From the NCBI GenBank assembly GCA_021151685.1, contig JAGKWS010000099.1, positions 1 through 15,496 on the forward strand: a stretch of DNA of 15,496 bases. The letters are read 5' to 3'. The notes beneath the pieces were generated by a model. It ran no database searches, was not told where the DNA came from, and saw only the letters and a list, made by a program, of their open reading frames with translations. A program made the translations under genes and the position numbers. Positions 1 to 8,357 of this stretch are shown one piece after another. The DNA comes from Chitinophagaceae bacterium. Its GTDB lineage: Bacteria; Bacteroidota; Bacteroidia; Chitinophagales; Chitinophagaceae. Within the stretch, counting starts at the first letter, position 1. Each line of letters opens with the position of its first letter.

Positions 1-1598
1 TAGATATTTCCGTAAAAATCTTTAAGAAGCCTTCCTGCCCGCCCAGCAAGATTCCAGAAATCAAATTTCCCCATTTTGTTCCCGCTTCCTTTCGTAGGCT
101 TATGTATGAAGACATTTTTTGCAGGTAAATTCATTCCCTCCAATAAAGTACTTGTGCAACATAAGTAGCTTACCGGGATAGTTTCATTGCTAAATAGCTC
201 CTCAATTTTCTCTTTTATTTCCCTAGGCATCGTCGAGTAGTGAAACACAATGCCCTTCCTCAAATTTTTTATGAGAGAGTATTCAGCATGAATATTCTCG
301 GTAATGAACTTAATGAAATCTTCGATAGCTGGATGACTTACATCAGGTAAGTATTGACAAAGCTCATTTGCCAACTCTTCGGAATCGGAGGCTCCATTGG
401 CATATACTATATTTGATTGATGCTTTCCTAAATGAAAAGCCCAAAAGGCCATTTTAGATTTTATGGAAGTTTTTGGACAAGCTTGCTGCAACTTTGATTT
501 TGATACAATGGGCGACAAAGTCTCGTTTAGGATAGAAAGGAAGATGTTCTTTTTTTTAGTGTTTACAAACAGAACATTTTGGTGTACCGGTGAAATATTG
601 GTTTTAGCATTCTTGATAGATGGTTTATACCTCTCAAAGAATTCAGGATTCGATGCCAGAGGTGAAGAAAATACAACCTTTATCTCGGGGAATTGAGCAA
701 TAGTATGAGTTATAACTCTTTCTAATAAAACTCCCCTGTTGCCATCATTTATTTTTTGAGCTTCATCTACTATTAGGACATCAATACTAAAATCAAGTTC
801 ATGTTTTGTAAGAAAATAGCTTAATCGTTCTTGCGTTAAGATTAATACATGTTTGTTGTACCTTATTTCTTTTTGGATTTCTTCAAACTCAAAAGATACA
901 GTTGAAGACAACACTCGCACATCTTGAATCCCAAATCTCACAAAATTGCCTTTTAGATCGTTTTTTACCTGATTGATAAGTGCCTTGGTTGGAACAACAT
1001 AAACGATGTTTACCGCATCATTTCTTTTGAGAACATCAATAATGTATAAAATCAACAAGAATGACTTGCCAGCAGAAGTTGGTGCCGCAAAACTAAAATC
1101 CAATTGCCCACTTAATGCTTCGAAAATCTCTTTCTGGAAATCAGTAAGGTATAATACCTCCTCAGACAGTTCAACTCTATTCTCAATACTCTTTTCTGCT
1201 GTTTCAATTTGAAAGTTTATTGGGAGATCTTCAAGTATGCGAGGGTCATTGATTTTCTGTTGAATAAGAGTATAAGCAGGGAAATTACCCAACCGTACCA
1301 ATAATAGAGAGCATATTTTAGCTACCTCGTCATATTTTTCATAATATTGCGTGTATAGGAGAATCGCTATTGAGTAAGCATGTTGCCTATAATAATCCAA
1401 AGTAGAGCAAGCGAAAATAGAGGCCATCTGTAAAAGGAAATTCACATCCTTATCAGACAACTCGTCAACAACTATTTCTTCCAACCTTAAGGTTTTCAAA
1501 ATTTCATTGTTTACCAATGTGTGGTACAACTTAAATTTATCTGACTTGATGAACCTATTCGAAAGCTCATCATAAAGCGAATATCTATTTTGCGCCAT
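1..1598 (-). CDS. hamB: HamB-like Ski2-type SF2 helicase of a Hachiman defence system (3' end cut by window)
   Basis: I translated this frame by hand from the ATG at 1598; it stays open for 532 residues to the window edge, so the C-terminal part is missing. Superfamily 2 helicase motifs occur in order: Walker A PTSAGKS (residues 173-179), motif Ia PTKALINQ (about 203-210), Walker B DEAQ (278-281), motif III-like SSPLASNP (about 311-318), motif IV around SNIVYANG, motif V CTSTLLEGMNLPA (about 481-493) and motif VI NLAGRAGR (516-523). The LEGMNLPA and GRAGR forms point to Ski2-like/DEAD-box helicases rather than RecQ or Rad3 types. About 150 residues without a clear motif precede the helicase core. 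The start lies inside the upstream nuclease gene, overlapping it by 14 bases, which suggests translational coupling. HamB pairs with a DUF1837 nuclease, as here. In that family the helicase acts on DNA and controls the nuclease; I infer the same role. Base composition is A+T-rich. Confidence 0.87.
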   Translation of the reverse strand, partial: MAQNRYSLYDELSNRFIKSDKFKLYHTLVNNEILKTLRLEEIVVDELSDKDVNFLLQMASIFACSTLDYYRQHAYSIAILLYTQYYEKYDEVAKICSLLLVRLGNFPAYTLIQQKINDPRILEDLPINFQIETAEKSIENRVELSEEVLYLTDFQKEIFEALSGQLDFSFAAPTSAGKSFLLILYIIDVLKRNDAVNIVYVVPTKALINQVKNDLKGNFVRFGIQDVRVLSSTVSFEFEEIQKEIRYNKHVLILTQERLSYFLTKHELDFSIDVLIVDEAQKINDGNRGVLLERVITHTIAQFPEIKVVFSSPLASNPEFFERYKPSIKNAKTNISPVHQNVLFVNTKKKNIFLSILNETLSPIVSKSKLQQACPKTSIKSKMAFWAFHLGKHQSNIVYANGASDSEELANELCQYLPDVSHPAIEDFIKFITENIHAEYSLIKNLRKGIVFHYSTMPREIKEKIEELFSNETIPVSYLCCTSTLLEGMNLPAKNVFIHKPTKGSGNKMGKFDFWNLAGRAGRLLKDFYGNI

Positions 1599-2541
1599 AT
1601 AGAAGTTTCAAAAATTCTGTTCTCAATAATTCGATGTCTTTGAATGGCATGACAAAAAAATAAAAACGCTGTTTTATCGTAGGATATTTAATTTTTTCGT
1701 TCAATGTTGCTTTAGCAGAAGCAATATCTGTCATTAGCTCATTTTTAAGCTTTGTGAGTAATGCAGAATTTGTAGTCTCTTTCTCAATGTCGGTGTATTT
1801 AGGCCAATTATACCCCACAAAACAGGCATGAATTTCAATCCAGTCATCCGACTTACCTTTACCAGGGTCAAGAAAATCAACTATAGCATTTTGCAATTGT
1901 GGGTCAGACACATCAATATGATTATTTATCATAGATATCTCGAAGTCTTTTTTTTCCCCTTGAAATGCCAAAACTGACTTTATGCATTCGTCGAATGCAA
2001 GATTCTGCTTTTTATTCAGTTTAGATTCACAATAAAATATGCATGTTTTGCCGTTATGAATTCCCAAATGAATACCATCTGCCCCCTTAAAATTCTCACC
2101 TTGCGTTGTCTTTAAGGACATCTTACTTATAATTTGTGGAGCTTTTAAAAACGATTCAAGAAGAAAATACAGGGCGATTTCGCCTAACTCACCAGACCTG
2201 CTTGCGCCAGACCTCCCTTTTCTCTTATCCGTATTTTTTGTGTCTTTGGGGTTAAAAAATTTATCTCTTCCCTCGAATACTAAACTTGCAATTTCATGCG
2301 GCTTCTTGCCGGTGTATCTTTCTTTGGGGAAGCAATAATAAATCAAATGATTTTTTAATGTAATTAGAAAGTCTCGTTCCCGATCTTGACAATCATGATA
2401 CTTGACGAAGTGGAAGCTCGCATCAACTCTATCATTCACTTTTACATCTTCTTGAATGACATCTATCAAGGCCGCATAATCAGTGTACGAAACATCCGTT
2501 TCATCAGTTTTTAGGTTTCGGATTTCTTCAGACTTAAACAT
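1585..2541 (-). CDS. hamA: HamA-like DUF1837 nuclease of a Hachiman defence system
   Basis: This 318-residue protein matches the DUF1837/HamA pattern. A conserved GELGE helix (117-121) is followed by a strand with GADGIH (153-158, Asp155) and then CESK (171-174), which gives the D...E-x-K spacing of a PD-(D/E)XK nuclease (Asp155, Glu172, Lys174). Glu121 is a plausible additional metal ligand. No signal peptide or membrane segment is visible, so it is expected to be cytoplasmic. HamA is the effector of Hachiman: it is held by HamB and degrades DNA when the system is triggered, aborting phage infection. That role is family knowledge; the sequence shows only the fold motifs and the linkage. The 3' end overlaps the helicase start by 14 bases. 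The start at 2541 is the only reasonable one, because the next Met is at residue 141, after the conserved helix. A Bacteroidota-type promoter sits directly upstream. Confidence 0.87.
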   Translation of the reverse strand: MFKSEEIRNLKTDETDVSYTDYAALIDVIQEDVKVNDRVDASFHFVKYHDCQDRERDFLITLKNHLIYYCFPKERYTGKKPHEIASLVFEGRDKFFNPKDTKNTDKRKGRSGASRSGELGEIALYFLLESFLKAPQIISKMSLKTTQGENFKGADGIHLGIHNGKTCIFYCESKLNKKQNLAFDECIKSVLAFQGEKKDFEISMINNHIDVSDPQLQNAIVDFLDPGKGKSDDWIEIHACFVGYNWPKYTDIEKETTNSALLTKLKNELMTDIASAKATLNEKIKYPTIKQRFYFFVMPFKDIELLRTEFLKLLYGAK

Positions 2542-2548
2542 ACACGAA

Positions 2549-2578
2549 CAAATATAGAAACATAAATCATTATATCAA
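2549..2578 (-). promoter_or_regulatory. Bacteroidota-type promoter for hamAB
   Basis: On the minus strand a TTG (2578-2576) is followed after 19 bases by TATATTTG (2556-2549). This is a full match to the phylum's -33 TTG / -7 TAnnTTTG consensus with normal spacing. Only seven bases separate the -7 box from the hamA start codon, so the predicted transcript would begin almost at the AUG. It is the best promoter match I found in the window. Confidence 0.68.
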
Positions 2579-2655
2579 TTATCTTTACTCTCGCTTATAA
2601 AAGCCTTCATTGAAGATAGCGAAGTTGTAAGTATCAATACTGAAGGCTATCGTCT

Positions 2656-2943
2656 CTAATCTCTCCCAAAACATCTGCGCAACATATACCGCCCCACAAG
2701 CAATACCGAATAAAAGAAGGGAATAGTAATGGCAAATACAACGACTTCTGCCAAAAACGAGAGACTGTCCCATCCGGCCAACGTAGACAGACCTGCAATG
2801 AAGGTATAAGGCGCAAAGAAAATTTGGATAAATGTGGAATTCAGAAGCTGGTTCGACTGCACATGTGCACCACTTATTGCAGTCACGTTACCCAGAATCA
2901 GGTACACTACAGCCATGACCAGCGCCCAAGCAAATAGCTTCAT
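2656..2943 (-). CDS. small three-helix membrane protein, function unknown
   Basis: A 95-residue protein that I do not recognise. It has three hydrophobic stretches long enough to cross the membrane: about residues 4-23 (from AWALVMAV onward), 38-58 (around FFAPYTFIAGL) and 64-88 (around VVVFAITIPFFYSVLL). It ends in a basic tail with RRCFGRD. The N-terminal segment could also act as an uncleaved signal anchor. It lies between the aldo/keto reductase gene (100 bases upstream on this strand) and hamA (114 bases downstream), all on the same strand. The hydrophobic pattern and the absence of a better competing frame support it as a real gene. A link with the defence genes is possible but is only an inference from position, because hamA has its own promoter. 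Confidence 0.6.
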   Translation of the reverse strand: MKLFAWALVMAVVYLILGNVTAISGAHVQSNQLLNSTFIQIFFAPYTFIAGLSTLAGWDSLSFLAEVVVFAITIPFFYSVLLVGRYMLRRCFGRD

Positions 2944-2994
2944 AAAAAAGAGTGCATAAGGTAGAGAACACTTGTATGATTGGCACTTAAAAGA

Positions 2995-3036
2995 ATGAGC
3001 CTACATAGCAACAATTACAGTGCTCTGCAGGCTCAT
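2995..3036 (-). terminator. possible terminator after the aldo/keto reductase
   Basis: Read on the minus strand, ATGAGCCT (3036-3029) pairs perfectly with AGGCTCAT (3002-2995) across a 26-base loop, and the sequence continues TCTTTT. It lies just after the stop codon at 3044. The long loop and short U-rich tail make it a weaker candidate than the others in this window. Confidence 0.4.
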
Positions 3037-3043
3037 ATATTCA

Positions 3044-4018
3044 TCACGGCTTATTGCCCATAATCATATCTATCTCGGCAAGGATATGCTCGGTGAGTTT
3101 GGGGTACACTTCGAGGGCTTTTAGGTTCTCGAGGAGTTGTTCTTCGCGGGTGGCACCCAGTATTACGGTGGTTACGTGCGGGTTGTGCAGACACCATGCT
3201 ATAGATAGGGTGGCAAGGCTGGTGCCCAACTCGGCGGCCAGTTTGGCCAGTTCGCTTACTTTCTCCAGCTTGTCGTCCTGCATCAGGCGTTCCTTTAGCC
3301 ATGCGTAGTTGGATAAAGACAGGCGCGAGCCATCGGGTATGCCGTTGTTGTACTTGCCGGTGAGCAGGCCGCTGGCCAGTGGGCTCCAGATGGTGGTGCC
3401 CATGCCGTGGTGGCGAAACAGGGGCAGGTAATCCAGCTCCATATTGGTGCGCTCAAACAGGTTGTACTGTGGCTGCTCTACGGCCGGGCCTATGAGCGAT
3501 AATTGGCGGGCCACCTCGTGGGCTTCCAGTATTTCCTCGGCATCCCACTCGCTGGTGCCCCAGTACAGTATCTTGCCCTGTTGCAGTAGTATGTTCATGG
3601 TCCATACTATTTCTTCCATGGGTGTTTCGGGATCGGGGCGGTGGCAGTAAAAGAGGTCCAGATAGTCGGTTTGCATACGGCGCAGTGCTGCATTACAGGC
3701 CTCGGTAAGGTGCTTGCGACTCAGGCCCTGCTGCGTGGGTTTGTTGTTCTTGCCATGCAGGCCAAAAAACGCCTTGCTGGAGATGCAATAGGTAGTGCGG
3801 TCCCAATTGCGGCTGCGCAGCACACGGCCCATCATTTCTTCGCTGCGGCCGCCCTCATACGCTTCGGCATTGTCGAAAAAGTTGATGCCGGCATCGTAGG
3901 CAATGCCCATCAGCCTGTCGGAAAGCGTATCATCTATCTGTTGCGAGAAGGTAACCCAAGAGCCATAAGACAGCGCACTGAGCTTGAGGCCTGTCTTACC
4001 CATTTTCCTGTATTCCAT
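3044..4018 (-). CDS. aldo/keto reductase, K+-channel beta-subunit-like (AKR6/YghZ type)
   Basis: This 324-residue protein has the normal length for the family and an (alpha/beta)8 barrel signature. The catalytic tetrad is complete: Asp49 and Tyr54 in FFDNAEAYEGG, Lys82 in SSKAFFG, and His126 in YCHRPDP. NADP-binding segments include WSPLASGLLTGKY (211-223) and ILGATREEQLLEN (286-298). The N-terminal MEYRKMGKTGLKLSALSYG and the WGTSEW segment (153-158) are typical of the subfamily related to voltage-gated potassium channel beta subunits, which reduces aldehydes and ketones with NADPH. The actual substrate cannot be read from sequence. There is no signal peptide, so it should be cytosolic. It starts 62 bases after the polA stop on the same strand with no clear terminator between them, so read-through from polA is possible. 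Confidence 0.92.
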   Translation of the reverse strand: MEYRKMGKTGLKLSALSYGSWVTFSQQIDDTLSDRLMGIAYDAGINFFDNAEAYEGGRSEEMMGRVLRSRNWDRTTYCISSKAFFGLHGKNNKPTQQGLSRKHLTEACNAALRRMQTDYLDLFYCHRPDPETPMEEIVWTMNILLQQGKILYWGTSEWDAEEILEAHEVARQLSLIGPAVEQPQYNLFERTNMELDYLPLFRHHGMGTTIWSPLASGLLTGKYNNGIPDGSRLSLSNYAWLKERLMQDDKLEKVSELAKLAAELGTSLATLSIAWCLHNPHVTTVILGATREEQLLENLKALEVYPKLTEHILAEIDMIMGNKP

Positions 4019-4080
4019 AGTCTATTCTGTAGTTATATTTCTTTAGTGATTGTTTTAGATTTTGTTGCAAACGCTGACCA

Positions 4081-6918
4081 CTAATGCGCCTCCAGCCAGT
4101 TGGCACCACTACCCGCCTCGGCTACAACGGGTACGCCATGTGGCAACGGCATGGCGGCTTCCATGGCACTACGTATCAGGGTCTTGGCATCTTCCACCTC
4201 GCTCACCGGCACATCAAACACCAATTCGTCATGCACCTGTAGTATCATGCGGGTCTTCAATCCCTGCTTTTTCAGCTCTCGGTGCACGGTTATCATGGCC
4301 AGCTTTATCATATCGGCAGCGGTACCCTGTATGGGCATGTTGATGGCGTTTCGCTCGGCATAACCACGCACGGTAAAGTTGGCCGAATAAATGTCGCGCA
4401 GCCAGCGTTTGCGGCCCATAACGGTTTGCACATAGCCGTGTTCCTTGGCAAAGTTTACCGAGGTATCCATGTAGCTGCGTATAGAGGGGTACTGGGTAAA
4501 GTAGTTGTCTATAATGGTTTTAGCTTCGGTTCGGCTCACCCCAAGGTTCTCGGCAAGGCCAAAGGCCGACTGACCGTAAATGATGCCAAAATTCACCGCC
4601 TTGGCTGCCCGGCGCATATCCTTGGTTACATCCTTTTCTTCTACGCCATATACACGGGCTGCGGTAGCGGTATGTATATCCTTATGTTCGCGGAAGGCAT
4701 TGATCATATTTTCATCGCCACTGATGGCGGCTACAATGCGCAGTTCTATCTGCGAATAGTCGGCAGACACCAGACAATAGCCCTCGCCCCGTGGTATGAA
4801 TGCCTTGCGTATCTCGCGGCCACGATCGGTGCGTATGGGTATGTTTTGCAGGTTGGGGTTATTACTGCTCAGGCGGCCGGTAACCACCAATGCCTGATTG
4901 AAGCTGGTATGCAGGCGACCTGTATTCGGATTAATAAGACTTGGCAGCGAGTCTACATAGGTGCTCTTCAGCTTGGTGAGTTCGCGGTAGGCCAGAATAT
5001 CTTCTACTATCTGGTGTTTGCTGCGCAGCTTTTGCAACACATCTTCACCCGTGGCATACTGACCGGTTTTGGTTTTCTTTTGTCCGGCATCAATCTTCAG
5101 ATGTTCAAAAAGAATTTCGCCCAGTTGTTTGGGGGAACCAATGTTGAACTTAACCCCTGCATGTTTGTACACATTCTCTTCGGCTATGGCAATCTCGCCC
5201 GCCAAACTGGCCGAGTATTGTTGCAGAAAAGGTACATCGAGCCCCACACCCTCATACTCCATATCTACCAGCACGGGCACCAGCGGGTTCTCTACCTGCT
5301 CAAATATCGGTGCTACACTATTGGTAATAAGTAGGGGTGCAAATGCATCGCGCAGTTGCAGCGTTACATCGGCATCTTCGGCAGCGTATTCTTTTACGTC
5401 TTCCAGCGGTGCATCGCGCATAGATAGCTGGCCCTTACCCTTCTTGCCTATGAGTGTTTCTATAGATACTGGTTCGTACCCCAGATACTTCATACTCATG
5501 ATGTCCATGCTGCGCTTGCCATCGGGGTCTATCACATAGTTGGCCAGCATGGTATCATATATATGCCCACGTAGCTGAACCTCGTACCACTTCAGTACCA
5601 GCATATCGTACTTTATGTTCTGGCCTATCCACAACACGTCTTCGCGGTCGAAGAGGGGCTGGAATTGTTTCAGCACGGCCACTACGCCCGGCCGGTCTGT
5701 AGGTACAGCCACAAAGTAACCCGTACCCTTCTTATAGCTAAAACTCATGCCCACCAGCTCGGCAAGATTGGCATCTATGTTGGTGGTTTCGGTATCGAAG
5801 GCTATTTCGTTTTGTGCCATCAGCTCTTGTACCAGTGCGTCTATAGCTTCTGGTGTCTGCACAAGGGTGTACTGATGTGGGGTAGTATGTATGGTGGCAT
5901 ACCCGCCCGTTGGGGTTGTATCGGTTTCCTCGCCCTCTGTGGCAGTGGTGGTTGCCGTAGCCGGATTATCGCGTACGGTTGCGGGTGCCGCTTTCTTCTG
6001 CGGAATGACATTGCCAAACAAATCTAACGGCTGTGCGGCTTCGGGCTCACCCAGTACCCGCTTGGCCAGTGCGCGGAACTCCAACTCATTGAACACCTCG
6101 GTTAGCTCGGCCACATTCTTCTCCTTCACCCGGAAATCCTCTTCATGAAAAGCCACCGGTACATTGGTGATGATGGTAGCCAACTTGCGCGACATAATAG
6201 CTGCGTCCTTGCCGTTGCGCACCTTCTCGCCAAGGGCACCCTTTATATTATGGGCATTAGCCAGTATGTTCTCTATGTTATCATATTCGGCCAATAGCTT
6301 GGCGGCAGTTTTCTCGCCCACACCGGCTATACCCGGTATATTGTCTACGGCATCGCCCATCAGGCCCAGCATGTCTATTACCTGGTCTACCCGCTTTATG
6401 CCCCATTTGGCGCACACCTCGGCAGGGCCCATAATCTCTACATCGCCACCACCGCTGGCGGGGCGGTATATGAATACGTTGTCGCGCACTACCTGCCCAT
6501 AGTCCTTATCGGGCGTTACCATGTATACAGTATAGCCAAGGTCGGCGGCTTCCAGTGCCAGCGTGCCTATCAGGTCATCGGCTTCGTAGCCATCCAGCTC
6601 CAGACACGGCAAGTTGAACCCACGAATAATACGCTGTATATCGGGCACGGCCGCACGCAGGTCTTCGGGCGTTTCCTGACGGTTGGCTTTATAATCGGCA
6701 AAGTCGGTATGGCGTTCGGTGGGCGCAGCCGTATCGAACACTACGGCCAAATGCGAGGGCTTTTCGCGGTTCAGCAGATCGAGCAGGGTGGTAGTGAACC
6801 CAAACTGTGCATTGGTATTTTTACCCTTTGTAGTGATGCGCGGATTGCGGATGAGTGCATAGTAGGCACGGAAAATAAGTGCATACGCATCGAGCAGGAA
6901 GAGTTTCTTTTCTGGCAT
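4081..6918 (-). CDS. polA: DNA polymerase I
   Basis: A full-length 945-residue family A polymerase for Okazaki fragment processing and repair synthesis. The N-terminal 5'-3' exonuclease (about 1-290) has LDGYEADDLIGTLA (108-121), VTPDKDYGQ (134-142) and a helix-hairpin-helix around IPGIAGVGEKTAAKLL. A low-complexity Ala/Thr/Pro/Glu linker (about 295-345) follows. The proofreading 3'-5' exonuclease (about 350-540) keeps its acidic residues: Asp375 and Glu377 in FDTETT, Asp438 in NIKYD, and Tyr511/Asp515 in YAAED. The polymerase domain has motif A DYSQIELRI (Asp720), motif B RRAAKAVNFGIIYG (Phe777, the residue type that discriminates against dideoxynucleotides in E. coli Pol I) and motif C QVHDELVFD (His896, Asp897). 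All three activities therefore look intact. It is followed on the same strand by the aldo/keto reductase and preceded by a 206-base gap after the DUF3999 gene. Confidence 0.98.
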   Translation of the reverse strand: MPEKKLFLLDAYALIFRAYYALIRNPRITTKGKNTNAQFGFTTTLLDLLNREKPSHLAVVFDTAAPTERHTDFADYKANRQETPEDLRAAVPDIQRIIRGFNLPCLELDGYEADDLIGTLALEAADLGYTVYMVTPDKDYGQVVRDNVFIYRPASGGGDVEIMGPAEVCAKWGIKRVDQVIDMLGLMGDAVDNIPGIAGVGEKTAAKLLAEYDNIENILANAHNIKGALGEKVRNGKDAAIMSRKLATIITNVPVAFHEEDFRVKEKNVAELTEVFNELEFRALAKRVLGEPEAAQPLDLFGNVIPQKKAAPATVRDNPATATTTATEGEETDTTPTGGYATIHTTPHQYTLVQTPEAIDALVQELMAQNEIAFDTETTNIDANLAELVGMSFSYKKGTGYFVAVPTDRPGVVAVLKQFQPLFDREDVLWIGQNIKYDMLVLKWYEVQLRGHIYDTMLANYVIDPDGKRSMDIMSMKYLGYEPVSIETLIGKKGKGQLSMRDAPLEDVKEYAAEDADVTLQLRDAFAPLLITNSVAPIFEQVENPLVPVLVDMEYEGVGLDVPFLQQYSASLAGEIAIAEENVYKHAGVKFNIGSPKQLGEILFEHLKIDAGQKKTKTGQYATGEDVLQKLRSKHQIVEDILAYRELTKLKSTYVDSLPSLINPNTGRLHTSFNQALVVTGRLSSNNPNLQNIPIRTDRGREIRKAFIPRGEGYCLVSADYSQIELRIVAAISGDENMINAFREHKDIHTATAARVYGVEEKDVTKDMRRAAKAVNFGIIYGQSAFGLAENLGVSRTEAKTIIDNYFTQYPSIRSYMDTSVNFAKEHGYVQTVMGRKRWLRDIYSANFTVRGYAERNAINMPIQGTAADMIKLAMITVHRELKKQGLKTRMILQVHDELVFDVPVSEVEDAKTLIRSAMEAAMPLPHGVPVVAEAGSGANWLEAH

Positions 6919-7084
6919 ACTGCTAAGGTAGGCAAGACTGGCAAGAAAAAAATTGGGGGCGTTATGTGAAATAAATATACATAGCAGAGCAGTGCCCCTA
7001 CATATCTACCCAATAACAGGCAGAGCCTTTCCCGAACAAAAGAAGAACATCCCCATTTCTGCCCACATGAGGATGAAACAGGTG

Positions 7085-7102
7085 GGAGTGATTTACCACT
7101 CC
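7085..7102. repeat. short inverted repeat between DUF3999 gene and polA
   Basis: GGAGTG (7085-7090) pairs with CACTCC (7097-7102) across a six-base loop, 23 bases past the stop of the DUF3999 gene. No U-run follows it on the minus strand, so it is only a possible terminator. I found nothing else convincing between 6919 and 7124 apart from a TATATTTA (6979-6972, minus strand) that misses the -7 consensus by one base. Confidence 0.3.
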
Positions 7103-7124
7103 TTAATTGGGTTGCTCTACCCCC

Positions 7125-8357
7125 CTACCCCTTTTTGCGCACATCTTGCAACAAACGCCAGGTAAACAACGAAAGAACAATGACTGCACCTACAATAGCC
7201 GCCCACATCCAGTTGAGGCGCGAGGGTGCGGGTGCTACTACCTCAGCTACTTTTCGTTTTATAGGTTGCAATGGCCCCACCTGTAAGGTGGGTATGGCAT
7301 CGGGCAGACTATCGCGAAAATGAGACAAATCATAGTCGGGCATGGTAGCCTGTGGGTCGCCGGCCAATAGCTCGTAATATTTGCCTGCGGCCAGCCACAC
7401 CACCACCTGTTGGGTGCGCATGGCCGTAGCAGCGGTGGCTACCCGTAGCGGCGGGTTGTCGGCATTGTGTACCACAATGTGTATGCGAGCGGCATTTTGT
7501 GCCGGAATGTCTATAACCGTAGGCACAGAAGACGAGATGGCGAACGAAGCAACTGGCCACAATACATCGCCAGTGTCAGACGCAGACACGTATGCCTCGG
7601 CGGTGCGTTTCCAGAAACGCGGTCCTGTAAATGATAAACTGATGCGGCTGGTATGCCACGGCATGGCATTGCGCAAATGGATAACAGATACATTGCCGGT
7701 ATCTTTTTGCCAAATGGCAGGTGCAGGATTGGCAACATAATCGGCTGGTGCTACAGACTCGGTATGCTGGTAGCGTCCGGCACGTAGTATGTTCAGCGGG
7801 TCGGTATGTGCATTGTTAATGCGCAGGCGGTAGTAGCGGTACTTGCTGAGGGGTATGTTGATGGTTTGCGAGTAATTGCCAGTCACATTGTCGTAAGAGC
7901 GAAGGAACAATATCTGCTCGTCTATAATGTACCATTGGTGGCCATTGTTGCTGCCGCTGATGGCTGTGTACCGCTCTACAGCTGTATTGCCTATGAGCAA
8001 TGTAAGCGAAGTAATACCCGAAGCATCAGGATTTTCGATATCGGCAATAGTATAGCCACTGTCTGTACGGACAGATGTAATAGGAAACTCATCGAACTGA
8101 TTGTGCTGAACAATATGGGGAGTTCGGCGCACAATCCATGGGGCAAAATAGGCCGAACCAGTATCGCGTATGCGCAGGTCGGCCAAATCGGGGCGGAGCC
8201 ATGCCGATAGCTGCGGCGATATTTGTACCGCATAAAAACCCGCATGTGGCACCATACCTACTTTGGCACGCATGGTTTGCTGTGCCGTAACCAATGGGCT
8301 ACTCCACAGCATCCATACAGCAGACAGTAATAGTGCGTGGCTAAGAAGTTTCTTCAT
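7125..8357 (-). CDS. DUF3999 family exported, C-terminally anchored protein
   Basis: A 410-residue protein with a clear signal peptide (MKKLLSHALLLSAVWMLWSS, cleavage likely just after VTAQ, about residue 25). A long beta-rich extracytoplasmic region follows, then a single membrane helix near the C-terminus (about 383-401, WAAIVGAVIVLSLFTW) and a short basic cytoplasmic tail ending VRKKG. This layout fits DUF3999, whose biochemical role is unknown. The region just before the anchor is Pro/Lys-rich. The start codon overlaps the 3' end of the DUF2339 gene by 17 bases, so the two are almost certainly one operon and translationally coupled. DUF3999 and DUF2339 genes are found side by side in other bacteria too, which suggests the products work together in the envelope; this is inference from linkage. 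Confidence 0.85.
   Translation of the reverse strand: MKKLLSHALLLSAVWMLWSSPLVTAQQTMRAKVGMVPHAGFYAVQISPQLSAWLRPDLADLRIRDTGSAYFAPWIVRRTPHIVQHNQFDEFPITSVRTDSGYTIADIENPDASGITSLTLLIGNTAVERYTAISGSNNGHQWYIIDEQILFLRSYDNVTGNYSQTINIPLSKYRYYRLRINNAHTDPLNILRAGRYQHTESVAPADYVANPAPAIWQKDTGNVSVIHLRNAMPWHTSRISLSFTGPRFWKRTAEAYVSASDTGDVLWPVASFAISSSVPTVIDIPAQNAARIHIVVHNADNPPLRVATAATAMRTQQVVVWLAAGKYYELLAGDPQATMPDYDLSHFRDSLPDAIPTLQVGPLQPIKRKVAEVVAPAPSRLNWMWAAIVGAVIVLSLFTWRLLQDVRKKG

Noticed and set aside
463..696. 77-residue plus-strand frame
   Set aside because: It is antisense to the helicase gene, which carries a complete motif set on the other strand.
2585..2816. Two 60-62-residue minus-strand frames in other phases
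   Set aside because: They overlap the 95-residue membrane protein in different frames and lack a coherent hydrophobic or domain pattern.
4282..5334. 350-residue open frame on the plus strand
   Set aside because: It lies entirely antisense to polA, whose motifs are unmistakable; long antisense frames are common opposite G+C-rich genes, and this one has no domain pattern.
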